Numbered from the stretch's first letter, positions 1 through 7,076 are shown. The stretch is 17,444 bases of DNA from an uncultured Candidatus Saccharibacteria bacterium (GCA_937958235.1 CALFGG010000014.1:1-17444); one strand, 5' to 3'. A program made the numbers and translations. Notes: a model not told the origin generated them from the letters alone.

Positions 1-157
1 CGGTATCATGTCCGAAGATCTTTTAGAAAATATTCAAGATGAAAACACTATCACTATTATCGAATGGGGTGATTCTGTCAGCGATCTTCTCCCTGAAGAT
101 CATTTACGTTTTTATATTTCCATTAATGACGACGGTTCAAGGAGTATAAGCAAATGA
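1..157 (+). CDS. tsaE: TsaE, C-terminal part (t6A synthesis ATPase), partial
   Basis: The 5' end lies outside the window. The reading frame starts at base 2 and gives 51 residues ending in TGA at 155-157. The stretch IIEWGDSVSDLLPEDHL is the typical end of TsaE, the P-loop ATPase that works with TsaB and TsaD to make N6-threonylcarbamoyladenosine at position 37 of ANN-decoding tRNAs. The P-loop part is not visible here, so the call rests on this C-terminal motif and on the neighbour tsaB, whose ATG overlaps the stop (ATGA, 4-base overlap, translational coupling likely). TGA as stop is the only such case in the window and supports the standard genetic code. The family call is fairly sure; full length cannot be judged. 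Confidence 0.8.
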   Translation, partial: GIMSEDLLENIQDENTITIIEWGDSVSDLLPEDHLRFYISINDDGSRSISK

Positions 158-486
158 AACTCTATCTAGACACTTCCTCTCCTGAAACTATCCTAAGGCT
201 TGATCAAAAAGAATATCGTCTTCCGTTAGGTAACCAGCTCGCCGAACAGCTTCTCTCCGTGATTCATCAAAAACTTTCTGAACATCAAGCTACTTGGACA
301 GATCTCACTGAAATCACTTTTATGGCCGGACCAGGTTCCTTTACTGGCTTGCGTATCGGTGCTGCTGTCGTTAACACTTTAGCGGACCAGTTAAACATTC
401 CGCTATATAAATCAACGGGCGAGCAGGTTCCAATTATCCTTCCAGATTATGGTCGTCCAGCTAATATTACACTGCCCAAAAAATAA
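154..486 (+). CDS. tsaB: Minimal TsaB (t6A complex dimerization subunit)
   Basis: This 110-residue protein carries the TsaB hallmark GPGSFTGLRIG at residues 59-69 and an N-terminal LYLDTSS strand of the ASKHA fold. TsaB dimerises with TsaD and scaffolds t6A synthesis on tRNA. Bacterial TsaB proteins are commonly about 200-240 residues, so only the N-terminal lobe is present. No remnant of the C-terminal lobe is seen after the stop in any frame: the next 38 bases hold a promoter and then another gene starts. A ribosome binding site AAGGAG lies at 139-144 inside tsaE, 9 bases before the ATG, and the start overlaps the tsaE stop. The shortness therefore looks like a natural reduction rather than a frameshift, which is an inference. 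Confidence 0.85.
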   Translation: MKLYLDTSSPETILRLDQKEYRLPLGNQLAEQLLSVIHQKLSEHQATWTDLTEITFMAGPGSFTGLRIGAAVVNTLADQLNIPLYKSTGEQVPIILPDYGRPANITLPKK

Positions 487-493
487 GATTCTT

Positions 494-502
494 TGTTATA
501 AT
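494..502 (+). promoter_or_regulatory. Extended -10 promoter
   Basis: TGTTATAAT is a perfect extended -10 (TGN plus TATAAT at 497-502) between tsaB and the 525 gene. No clear -35 is visible. The predicted start of transcription near 509 would leave a leader of about 16 bases containing AAGGG at 514-518 as the ribosome binding site. Confidence 0.6.
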
Positions 503-524
503 TATTTAAGAATAAGGGCATTAC

Positions 525-1625
525 ATGGATCAAGAAAAAAATAATTTTACAAACAACAATTCAACGACTATTGGTGGAGTTACCTTTGGCGGTGGCTCTC
601 CTTCTCCAGCGCCCGCTGGTGCGTTTCAATCCACCCCTGAACCGGCAAATAATTCAAGTAATATCTTCACTACTTCCTCAAAGGACCCCTTCGCTGCTAG
701 CTCAAATAGCCCATTTGGTGAAAATGGTTTTTCTCAAGCTGCTTCAGCTGGCACTCCGAATTCTAATAATCACCTCGCTCAGCAAGCTATCGCCAATGCG
801 GCAAATCTTACTGCACAGCAGGCAAAGAACCCTTCAGCTCCACAAAACGACCTAAACACACCTCAGTCCACTCTTAATGTCCCAGTGGTTTCTCCTACAC
901 ATTTTGATTTTCAAACCAGCGTTAATCCCACAGTCGCTCCCATCCCTGAGAATGAATTGCCTCAACCCATTGATCCTAAAACCGACCCCAAGGCTATTGC
1001 CTTAAAATCTCTCAAGAAGATGACCACTATGTCTCTCGTTTTTGGTGTTCTTATGGTGATCTTCTTAGTTCTCAGTATTGTTGGACTTGTTTTTGGTATG
1101 TCACAAGGTGACAAAATTACCACACTTGAGCAGACTGTTGCCGCGAAAAATAAAGTCATTAAAGCTGTTGAAGAAACTACTGGTGTCTCTAATATTAATA
1201 AACCTGAAGATGTCCCAGTCTATAAAGCTACTACTGGCTATATCTACTTAACAGATTGGCGCATAAAGATTAAAATCCCAGATAATCTCACCAGTGTTAG
1301 CTATATCCTAAATAGCTACGCCTTCCGTAACTCAATCTGCTTTAACGCGGTTCAAAAAGGCACTCAGTATAAGCCATCCTTTGCTGATCCAGGTAAAAAT
1401 CTTGGTCGTCAAGGTTGTCTCAGCCGCATTCCAGTTACCGATGGCGATTTTGATGCAACATCTGGCATTCGTTTTGGTACTAAGGTCTTCACTTATAAAG
1501 ACTTCAACTACTTCTATGTCGATCCAGTTATTTTTAGTACGGATGGGGCAGAACAGGGGTTGGAAAATACCGCCAATCAATTAATTCGCAACATGCTCAC
1601 TGACAATATCGAGCCATACGAATAA
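525..1625 (+). CDS. Single-pass membrane protein with disordered N-terminus, unknown function
   Basis: I do not recognise the family. The 366 residues fall into three parts. Residues 1-165 are rich in Asn, Ser, Pro, Ala and Gln with no hydrophobic core and look disordered. Residues 169-191 form one membrane helix preceded by a basic stretch (KSLKKM), so the N-terminus should be cytoplasmic. Residues 195-366 would be outside the membrane: a short charged helix (196-216), then a compact domain with Cys272 and Cys298 that could form a disulfide. Composition and layout resemble CPR envelope proteins with a long cytoplasmic linker. The ATG at 525 has AAGGG 6 bases upstream and its own promoter. 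A hairpin at 1638-1664 follows. Real coding is well supported; function is unknown. Confidence 0.75.
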   Translation: MDQEKNNFTNNNSTTIGGVTFGGGSPSPAPAGAFQSTPEPANNSSNIFTTSSKDPFAASSNSPFGENGFSQAASAGTPNSNNHLAQQAIANAANLTAQQAKNPSAPQNDLNTPQSTLNVPVVSPTHFDFQTSVNPTVAPIPENELPQPIDPKTDPKAIALKSLKKMTTMSLVFGVLMVIFLVLSIVGLVFGMSQGDKITTLEQTVAAKNKVIKAVEETTGVSNINKPEDVPVYKATTGYIYLTDWRIKIKIPDNLTSVSYILNSYAFRNSICFNAVQKGTQYKPSFADPGKNLGRQGCLSRIPVTDGDFDATSGIRFGTKVFTYKDFNYFYVDPVIFSTDGAEQGLENTANQLIRNMLTDNIEPYE

Positions 1626-1630
1626 GAATA

Positions 1631-1664
1631 TGTTACAATAAAATCATTCGGGGGATGATTTTAT
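1631..1664 (+). promoter_or_regulatory. TGTTACAAT box merged with perfect 10-bp inverted repeat
   Basis: TGTTACAAT (1631-1639) matches the extended -10 pattern seen elsewhere in the window. It overlaps a perfect inverted repeat, ATAAAATCAT (1638-1647) and ATGATTTTAT (1655-1664), with a 7-base loop TCGGGGG. No T-run follows on the plus strand, so it is a poor intrinsic terminator. It could be a weak terminator for the 525 gene, or an operator or leader structure for rny. Confidence 0.4.
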
Positions 1665-1699
1665 CAAAAAATGTAATTATTATATATTTTGTTTAAAAA

Positions 1700-1722
1700 G
1701 CTAATATCAGGAAAATATTAGC
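1700..1722 (+). promoter_or_regulatory. Hairpin in the rny leader
   Basis: GCTAATAT (1700-1707) and ATATTAGC (1715-1722) are exact reverse complements separated by CAGGAAA. The hairpin lies 30 bases before the rny ATG. An A-rich unstructured stretch follows it and leads into the ribosome binding site. It may protect or regulate the rny mRNA; no function is shown. Confidence 0.4.
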
Positions 1723-1752
1723 AAACCAAAAATAACAAAAAGAAAGAGGAGT

Positions 1753-3270
1753 ATGGAGTTTGTCCCGATTATTATCGCCGCTATCGTTGGTCTTGGCGCC
1801 GGTGCTGGTATGGTTTTTGCTTATGATAAAAAGAATGAAAATGGCGGCAAAAACAAAGCTGATGACCTCGTTAGAAAGGCTAAAAACGAGGCTTCTGACA
1901 TTGTCTTGAAGGCCAGAAAAGAGGCGGCTGATCTTGCTGAGAAATCAAAAAACGAAGAGGATTGCAGACGCAAAGATTGGAAACAAACTGAAAAACGTCT
2001 CAGTGAGCGTGAGATCTCTCTTGATAATAAATTTGATCAAATTGAAAAACGCTCTGAGCGTCTTTCTCGCCAAGAAAAGGAAATTGAGGAGCTCAAAAAC
2101 GAGATTCATTGCATTCGTGACCGACAGCAAGAAAAACTTGAGAAAATTGCTGCTCTCTCCAAAAATGAGGCCAAAGAAAAATTGATCGCCATGACCGAAA
2201 AAGACATCAGGGATGACCTAGCCAATCTTGTCGTCAAACAGCAGCGCGAAATTAAACGCGATATTGATGATACTGCTCAGGCTCTTTTAGTTACTGCCAT
2301 GGAACGCATGTCTTCTGAAGTAACTGCCGATCGTACAGTTACTGCACTCAAACTTCCTGACGATGAAATGAAGGGACGTATCATTGGCAAGGAAGGTCGT
2401 AATATTCAAGCCCTCCAGCGCGCCACTGGTGTCGATATTATGGTTGATGATACTCCAGGCATGGTTGTGCTTTCTTCTTTTGATCCCATCCGCCGTCAGG
2501 TAGCAAGGTATGCTCTCGAGCGTCTCATGAAAGATGGTCGCATTAATCCATCCAGTATTGAGGAAGCAGTAGCTAAGGCTGAACGTGAAATTGAAAAAGA
2601 AGTTGTTCGTGCTGGAGAAGATGCCGCTCGTGAAGTCGGTATTATCGGTATTCCGCATGAGATGTTACATCTCCTTGGTGAATTAAAATTCCGTACTTCT
2701 TACGGTCAGAATGTTCTTCTTCATTCTATTGAGATGGCACATATGGCTGGTATGATTGCCGAAGAGATCGGCGCAGATATCCGTGTTGCTAAGACCGCTA
2801 CTCTTCTTCACGATGTTGGAAAAGCTGTTACTCACAAGATTGAGGGTAAGCATGCCGAAATTGGAGCCGAATTAGCTAAGAAATATGGCATGTCTGATCA
2901 GGTTGTCCATGCAATTGCTGCTCATCATAATGATATTGAGCCGACCACTCCTGAAGCCATTATTGTAAAAATCGTTGACGCCATTTCCGCTGCTCGCCCA
3001 GGCGCACGTAATATTTCTGCAGAAAACTTCGCTGAACGTATGAAGGAGCTTGAAAATATTGCCACTAGCTTCCCAGGTATTGATAAGGCCTACGCTATCT
3101 CTGCCGGTCGTGAGATTCGCGTAGTAGTCGAACCAAAACAAATTGATGATCTTACTGCTTTGAAGCTCGCACGTGACATTGCGGATAAGATTGAAGCCAC
3201 TATGAGTTATCCAGGCATCATCAAGGTTAATGTCATTCGTGAAACTAGGGCCGTCGAATACGCCAAATAA
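1753..3270 (+). CDS. rny: Ribonuclease Y
   Basis: RNase Y is the membrane-bound endoribonuclease that starts mRNA decay in many bacteria lacking RNase E. The 505 residues match the family in length and order: an N-terminal membrane helix (about 4-23), a long charged coiled coil (about 35-190), a KH domain with GRIIGKEGRNI at 208-218, and an HD domain with HD at 353-354, HH at 391-392 and a distal Asp at 409. The ATG at 1753 is chosen because the next Met lies inside or after the membrane helix. The purine-rich GAGGAG at 1746-1751 is unusually close to the ATG (1 base), so the GAGG part, 3 bases away, may be what is used. A 127-base leader with two perfect hairpins precedes it and a strong terminator follows. 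Confidence 0.96.
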   Translation: MEFVPIIIAAIVGLGAGAGMVFAYDKKNENGGKNKADDLVRKAKNEASDIVLKARKEAADLAEKSKNEEDCRRKDWKQTEKRLSEREISLDNKFDQIEKRSERLSRQEKEIEELKNEIHCIRDRQQEKLEKIAALSKNEAKEKLIAMTEKDIRDDLANLVVKQQREIKRDIDDTAQALLVTAMERMSSEVTADRTVTALKLPDDEMKGRIIGKEGRNIQALQRATGVDIMVDDTPGMVVLSSFDPIRRQVARYALERLMKDGRINPSSIEEAVAKAEREIEKEVVRAGEDAAREVGIIGIPHEMLHLLGELKFRTSYGQNVLLHSIEMAHMAGMIAEEIGADIRVAKTATLLHDVGKAVTHKIEGKHAEIGAELAKKYGMSDQVVHAIAAHHNDIEPTTPEAIIVKIVDAISAARPGARNISAENFAERMKELENIATSFPGIDKAYAISAGREIRVVVEPKQIDDLTALKLARDIADKIEATMSYPGIIKVNVIRETRAVEYAK

Positions 3271-3271
3271 G

Positions 3272-3299
3272 AAAAAGGCACCGCAAGGTGTCTTTTTTT
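3272..3299 (+). terminator. Intrinsic terminator of rny
   Basis: A GC-containing stem (GGCACC against GGTGTC, one G-T pair) is closed by a GCAA tetraloop (3283-3286), extended by A-T pairs and followed by seven T (3293-3299). It begins just after the rny stop. Confidence 0.9.
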
Positions 3300-3344
3300 G
3301 GCGTTTACCCCTTGGAACGTTCCGCCAGTTCGTTGTTTTAGCTT

Positions 3345-3370
3345 AAAAAATAACCATTTATAGGTTATTT
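3345..3370 (-). terminator. Terminator of the tRNA-Pro(GGG) transcript
   Basis: Read on the minus strand, AAATAACC pairs with GGTTATTT around a 7-base loop and runs into six T (plus-strand A-run at 3345-3350). It lies 13 bases past the CCA end of the tRNA. Confidence 0.75.
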
Positions 3371-3383
3371 ACATTTACTGATA

Positions 3384-3458
3384 TGGTCGGGGCTACCAGG
3401 ATCGAACTGGCGACCTCACGTCCCCCAGACGTACGCGCTACCACTGCGCTAAGCCCCG
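3384..3458 (-). tRNA. tRNA-Pro (anticodon GGG)
   Basis: The minus strand folds as a 75-base tRNA. The acceptor is CGGGGCT with AGCCCCG, the D arm GCGC/GCGC with AGTGGTA, the anticodon stem ACGT/ACGT plus a T-G pair, the loop CTGGGGG giving anticodon GGG, and the T loop TTCGATC. C1-G72 and A73 are proline identity features. The 3' CCA is encoded (3384-3386). It reads CCC and CCU codons. Confidence 0.95.
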
Positions 3459-3510
3459 AATTAACATGGTAAGCTTTTGCTCCGCAAAATCTTTCCACTC
3501 TGCGTCGTTC

Positions 3511-3538
3511 AAATAGAGAAAATAAATTTTCTCTATTT
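3511..3538. other. Perfect 12-bp hairpin between two tRNA genes
   Basis: AAATAGAGAAAA (3511-3522) and TTTTCTCTATTT (3527-3538) are exact complements with loop TAAA, extendable by one T-A pair inward. On the minus strand it sits 12 bases after the CCA of tRNA-Pro(CGG), so it may be its terminator, although only three T follow there. It could equally be a processing signal if both tRNAs are cotranscribed. Confidence 0.6.
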
Positions 3539-3550
3539 TCCCTCCTTGAG

Positions 3551-3626
3551 TGGTCTGGGCGACCAGATTTGAACTGGCGACCTCGCAGTCCCGAACCGCG
3601 CGCGCTACCAACTGCGCCACGCCCAG
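3551..3626 (-). tRNA. tRNA-Pro (anticodon CGG)
   Basis: The minus strand folds as a 76-base tRNA. The acceptor is CTGGGCG with CGCCCAG, the D arm GCGC/GCGC with AGTTGGTA, the anticodon stem CGCGG/CTGCG with loop TTCGGGA giving anticodon CGG, and the T loop TTCAAAT. C1-G72, A73 and the encoded CCA (3551-3553) fit proline. It reads CCG. A weak -10-like TAAGAT lies about 8 bases upstream of its 5' end. No tRNA-Pro(TGG) is in the window. Confidence 0.94.
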
Positions 3627-3711
3627 ATATTTTTATCTTATCATGATTTTTCCGCCCTGATCGCTTTTTGTAGATTATTTATCAAACTTTATGAACAACC
3701 AAACTCCAGGA

Positions 3712-3720
3712 TGTTAAAAT
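3712..3720 (+). promoter_or_regulatory. Extended -10 promoter of the 3730 gene
   Basis: TGTTAAAAT follows the TGN plus TANAAT pattern and ends 9 bases before the ATG at 3730. The mRNA would have a leader of about 3 bases and no ribosome binding site is present. Confidence 0.55.
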
Positions 3721-3729
3721 AAGAATAGA

Positions 3730-4746
3730 ATGAAAAAAGATTCGTCATCTAGAGTCACTCAACTATTGCCACTTTTTGCACTGCTTCTCGTCTATTTAAT
3801 GCTCTGTGTTCAATTCATTACCAAGCCGGTCGCAAACTCTGAAGCTTCCAATTATCTACATTTCTTCCAACTTTCACCCACTGGTGAATCCTTATCCACG
3901 CCACGTCATAAATTAATTACGCAGGAAGTTTATTTTGGACCACTCAGTCTCTGGACGACTTTTTTTGGTTCCTCTCTCACGTCAATCCGTTCTTTTTCTG
4001 TCTTTTGTGGTGCCTTTATTATCTTTATCTTTTTCTTTATTTTTCGAAATAAATTAAACACAAAAAAAATACTTTCCTTCGTCTCTGTTCTTACTCTGAA
4101 TCCACTTTTTATACATTTTGCCACAAGTTTTGACTCTTCTATGGAACTATTGCTCGCATTATCTATCTTCTACACTGGTCTTTTTTTACTCTATCGAGCC
4201 AAGTTAAAAGACCTGATTAGCTTTAGGCATCGTCGTCACCTAATCAACTGGCGCGCCCTTGTCTTAGATAGCCCCACCAAAACTAAGTCTCAAACAATCT
4301 TTTTACTTTCAACTTCTTTGCTCGCAATTGCGCTCATCATTAGCACTCTCCTTGTTGGTTTAAAACAAGATACTAGCTTTCGCAAAATCCTCACTGCAAT
4401 TTATCAATCAGAATATGCATCAACCCTCCCTATTCATCCAAACGAGTCCAATGAGCAGTCGAATCAGCAAAAACCACCTCTCATTATGGATCAATATTAT
4501 TCATCCAGTCTCATTGTTGAAAATCTCCTGGTCGCCAAGGAACTAGGGAAGATTCCGCTTCCATTTTATTGGAGCTTTAGTTTGAGTTCGCTCGAACAAC
4601 AACTTAAGAATCCGCAAGATTTTTGGTTTCTCAGTGAAAAAGATCAATCCTCCCCTGATTTTCAAAAGCAGTTTTCAAAATATCGTGAAAGCGAATCGAT
4701 TAAAATTGATCACTACTCTGTAAAACATTTTGTAACTGAAAGATAA
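3730..4746 (+). CDS. Multi-pass membrane protein, GT-C glycosyltransferase-like
   Basis: This 338-residue protein has about five hydrophobic segments (near 11-30, 88-106, 114-134, 138-155 and 189-210) and a hydrophilic C-terminal part (211-338). The first 155 residues have the look of the GT39/PMT_2 (GT-C) family: a first helix, a long outer loop with an acidic residue (NSEASNY, 36-42), a GPLSLW segment, Gly then Arg-Ser, and an NPLFIHFATSFD helix end. GT-C enzymes usually have nine or more helices, so the C-terminal helices are missing here. It may be a shortened or degenerate lipid-linked sugar transferase, or an unrelated membrane protein. The start is the ATG 9 bases after TAAAAT. The resemblance is by eye only; the coding call is firm and the function weak. 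Confidence 0.6.
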   Translation: MKKDSSSRVTQLLPLFALLLVYLMLCVQFITKPVANSEASNYLHFFQLSPTGESLSTPRHKLITQEVYFGPLSLWTTFFGSSLTSIRSFSVFCGAFIIFIFFFIFRNKLNTKKILSFVSVLTLNPLFIHFATSFDSSMELLLALSIFYTGLFLLYRAKLKDLISFRHRRHLINWRALVLDSPTKTKSQTIFLLSTSLLAIALIISTLLVGLKQDTSFRKILTAIYQSEYASTLPIHPNESNEQSNQQKPPLIMDQYYSSSLIVENLLVAKELGKIPLPFYWSFSLSSLEQQLKNPQDFWFLSEKDQSSPDFQKQFSKYRESESIKIDHYSVKHFVTER

Positions 4747-4761
4747 TAACACTATTAAATA

Positions 4762-4770
4762 TGTTATAAT
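4762..4770 (+). promoter_or_regulatory. Extended -10 promoter of pyk
   Basis: TGTTATAAT, with a perfect TATAAT at 4765-4770, ends 10 bases before the pyk ATG. Transcription would start about 3-4 bases ahead of the ATG. The bases between (TATTCAAGTT) contain no ribosome binding site. Confidence 0.7.
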
Positions 4771-4780
4771 TATTCAAGTT

Positions 4781-6214
4781 ATGAGTAGATTATTTAAACG
4801 CACAAAAATCTTGGCCACCATCGGCCCTTCTGTCTTCTCAGAAGAAAAAATCACAGAATTAATTATGGCTGGCGCCAATGGCTGCCGTCTTAACTTCTCT
4901 CACGGAAGTTACGAAGAACGTGACGAGCAGATTCGTTGGATTCGCAACGCTGCCGCCAAAAAAGGTCGCTCTGTTGCAATCTTGCAAGATCTTCAGGGTC
5001 CAAAAATTCGTCTTGGTATTTTAAAAGACGATCGTCTCGATGTTAAAACTGGTGATGAACTAGTTCTTGACTACGCCATGAAAGAACATGACGGCTCTAC
5101 CACTCTCCCAGTTCAGTACAACCTTGCCGAACGCATGAAGGTTGGTGAACCACTTTTCATGTATGATGGTAAAATCCGTTCTCAGGTAATTGAAATTGTT
5201 AGCGATACTGCCATTCGTGTTCGCATTGAAAACGATGGCTTCATCATGAGTCGTAAGGGTCTTAACCTCCCTGACACTGATTTTGGTGGTGATGTTATTA
5301 CTGAAAAAGATATGGCCGATATTGAATTTGGCGCTTCTCGTGATTTTGACTTTGTTGCTATGAGTTTTATTCAGAGTGCCGATGACGTTGAAAAGCTTCG
5401 TCAAATTCTTCTTTCTCACGGTTCAACCGCACAGATTGTTGCTAAGATTGAGACTAAGAAAGCTATCGAAACTGACGAAAAACTAGAAGCCATCGTTAAG
5501 GCAACTGATGCTATTATGGTTGCTCGTGGTGATATGGCCGTTGAGGCTGGCAACGAAGTTGTGCCTATTGTCCAACGTAAACTAGTTAACCTCTGCCGCA
5601 AGCACGGCAAGCTCTGTATCGTTGCCACCCAGATGCTTGGTTCCATGGTTGATAACCCAGAGCCATCACGTGCAGAAGTTTCTGACGTTGCTAATGCTGT
5701 TATTCAGGGTGCTGACGTTGTCATGCTTTCAGATGAGACTGCTCAGGGTAAGTACCCAGTTGAAGCTGTCAAACAGATGAAGAAAATCATTCTTTACACG
5801 CAGAATCACGTTGGCGTTAATCCGCTTGATACTGATCCAAAGGGTGATAATGAGAGCTACAACGCAGTTGCTAGTGCCACTGTTAAATTAGCAGAAAAAA
5901 TTAACGCTGACGTCATCGTTTGCGAAACTGCTTCTGGTGCCATTGCTGATTCAATTGCTGCAGAACGCCCAACTCTCCCTATCATTTCCGTCACAAGTAG
6001 CGCCCGTGTTGCTGGTCAGCTCGCTCTTACTTACGCCAATGCTAGCTTTGTTCGTCCATACTCTGAAAATTATGGCATTGATCTAATTCAAGAACTCAAA
6101 GCTGCTGGCTATGTTGCTCCAAAGGAAGGTTCCGATCAGGTCCTTGCTGTTATCGTTTCCGGTCAGCCAAACACCGTCTCTGGTACCAATACTATCCAGA
6201 TTCGCAATATCTAA
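4781..6214 (+). CDS. pyk: Pyruvate kinase
   Basis: Pyruvate kinase transfers phosphate from phosphoenolpyruvate to ADP, the last step of glycolysis and a main ATP source for fermenters. The 477 residues match the usual length of about 470-480. Motifs in order: KILATIGP at 9-16, RLNFSHG at 36-42, QDLQGPKIRLG at 69-79, the catalytic lysine in AKIET at 221-225, VARGDMAVE at 247-255, ATQMLGSMVDNPEPSRAEVSDVANA at 282-306 as the family signature, and a C-terminal allosteric-type domain (about 350-477). VMLSDETA replaces the common VMLSGETA. The gene has its own near-leaderless promoter and ends in a strong terminator, so it is probably monocistronic. Pgk lies about 0.9 kb downstream, but the other glycolysis genes are not here. 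Confidence 0.97.
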   Translation: MSRLFKRTKILATIGPSVFSEEKITELIMAGANGCRLNFSHGSYEERDEQIRWIRNAAAKKGRSVAILQDLQGPKIRLGILKDDRLDVKTGDELVLDYAMKEHDGSTTLPVQYNLAERMKVGEPLFMYDGKIRSQVIEIVSDTAIRVRIENDGFIMSRKGLNLPDTDFGGDVITEKDMADIEFGASRDFDFVAMSFIQSADDVEKLRQILLSHGSTAQIVAKIETKKAIETDEKLEAIVKATDAIMVARGDMAVEAGNEVVPIVQRKLVNLCRKHGKLCIVATQMLGSMVDNPEPSRAEVSDVANAVIQGADVVMLSDETAQGKYPVEAVKQMKKIILYTQNHVGVNPLDTDPKGDNESYNAVASATVKLAEKINADVIVCETASGAIADSIAAERPTLPIISVTSSARVAGQLALTYANASFVRPYSENYGIDLIQELKAAGYVAPKEGSDQVLAVIVSGQPNTVSGTNTIQIRNI

Positions 6215-6239
6215 TTTTGCAATAAGTTAGTTTTTCATG

Positions 6240-6270
6240 AAATAATACCCAGCACTGGGTATTATTTTTT
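6240..6270 (+). terminator. Intrinsic terminator of pyk
   Basis: AATAATACCC (6241-6250) pairs exactly with GGGTATTATT (6257-6266) around a 6-base loop. One further A-T pair and a T-run to 6270 follow. Confidence 0.9.
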
Positions 6271-6274
6271 ATAC

Positions 6275-6303
6275 TTGCATAAAGAATCAACATCATAAAT
6301 AAT
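6275..6303 (+). promoter_or_regulatory. Possible promoter of the 6310 gene
   Basis: TTGCAT (6275-6280) and AATAAT (6298-6303) are spaced by 17 bases, and the box ends 6 bases before the ATG. It comes right after the pyk terminator, so a promoter is needed here, but the -10 is a weak match. Confidence 0.35.
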
Positions 6304-6309
6304 TATCCT

Positions 6310-7065
6310 ATGAAGCATACAGTTATCTTTACTTTAAATGATTTTGATTCCGCCTATTCTTTTGATACCAAACAAGACGCAATCGATTATATTCATCAAT
6401 GTTCTAGTCTTCTTGGTGACTCCATTACTGAGCTGAAGCAAGTTAGTGATATTAAATACGAAGCTAAGGTTGTAAAGACTGGTGGCAAGGTTAAAATTGA
6501 CTTACTTGAGTCTCAAGAATCTGATATTGCTTACGAACTTGTCATCTCTGAAAATGATAAAATCATTGACACTCAACGTTTTGATAATCGCAAGTCCGCT
6601 CTCGAATCCGTTACAGAAAAGCTCGCTGATGAAAATTCTGAGTTAACGCCAGGCTCTAGTGAAATGGGTCGATGGTATGTTATGGATGAAGAAAAAAAGA
6701 TTAAGAAAATATATTCTCTCAATTTTCTATTCCTGGATCCCAATAAAACCTTGAAGAGTGCTCCAAATAAGGCTCCAGAACGTCTTGCCATGATGCGTTT
6801 TCCAAATACCGACATGCGCCAATTTATTGAAAAACAGAGGGAGTCTCTTGATTTAACCAAAGATGCAGTAAAACGTGCCAAGGCAGCTTCCGGCTCTGGA
6901 AGTATCGTGGGCGGTTTACTAATGATGGCTATTGGTGGCGCCCTTACATTTGGCTCATACTCCAGTACCAGACCAGGCGGCCGCTACTTTGTCTTCTCCG
7001 GACTAATGATTTACGGCTTCTTCTACTTTATTGCTGGTATCGTTAGTCGATTAAGGAAAAAATAA
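6310..7065 (+). CDS. Two-helix membrane protein of unknown function
   Basis: I do not recognise the family. The 251 residues have a soluble acidic N-terminal part and two membrane helices at the end (about 198-217 and 225-245) joined by a short GSYSSTRPGGRY turn and closed by a basic tail (RLRKK). The soluble part seems to contain two related modules, around residues 5-40 and 75-112. Each has a strand followed by F-D-x-K/R-x-x-A-I/L and a helix ending near a leucine and an aspartate. A linker with RWYVMDEEKKIKKIY follows. No catalytic motif is seen. It has no ribosome binding site, and the pgk ATG lies only 26 bases past its stop, so the two may be cotranscribed. Confidence 0.75.
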   Translation: MKHTVIFTLNDFDSAYSFDTKQDAIDYIHQCSSLLGDSITELKQVSDIKYEAKVVKTGGKVKIDLLESQESDIAYELVISENDKIIDTQRFDNRKSALESVTEKLADENSELTPGSSEMGRWYVMDEEKKIKKIYSLNFLFLDPNKTLKSAPNKAPERLAMMRFPNTDMRQFIEKQRESLDLTKDAVKRAKAASGSGSIVGGLLMMAIGGALTFGSYSSTRPGGRYFVFSGLMIYGFFYFIAGIVSRLRKK

Positions 7066-7076
7066 GCATAAAGATA

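Noticed and set aside
154..524. Frameshifted full-length tsaB
   Set aside because: No TsaB-like C-terminal sequence occurs in other frames after 486; a promoter and a new gene follow at once.
2287..2658. 123-residue minus-strand frame inside rny
   Set aside because: It is antisense to the conserved KH domain and has no ribosome binding site or recognisable fold. The same holds for the other antisense frames in pyk, clpC and radA.
3314..3323. GGAACGTTCC palindrome between the rny and tRNA terminators
   Set aside because: A single 10-base palindrome without a promoter or second copy nearby; no function can be argued.
3438..3620. 60-residue minus-strand frame across both tRNA genes
   Set aside because: Most of it is the antisense-free reading of tRNA-Pro(CGG) itself; translated tRNA gives the familiar false peptide MAQLVARAVRD. 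The tRNA fold explains the sequence.
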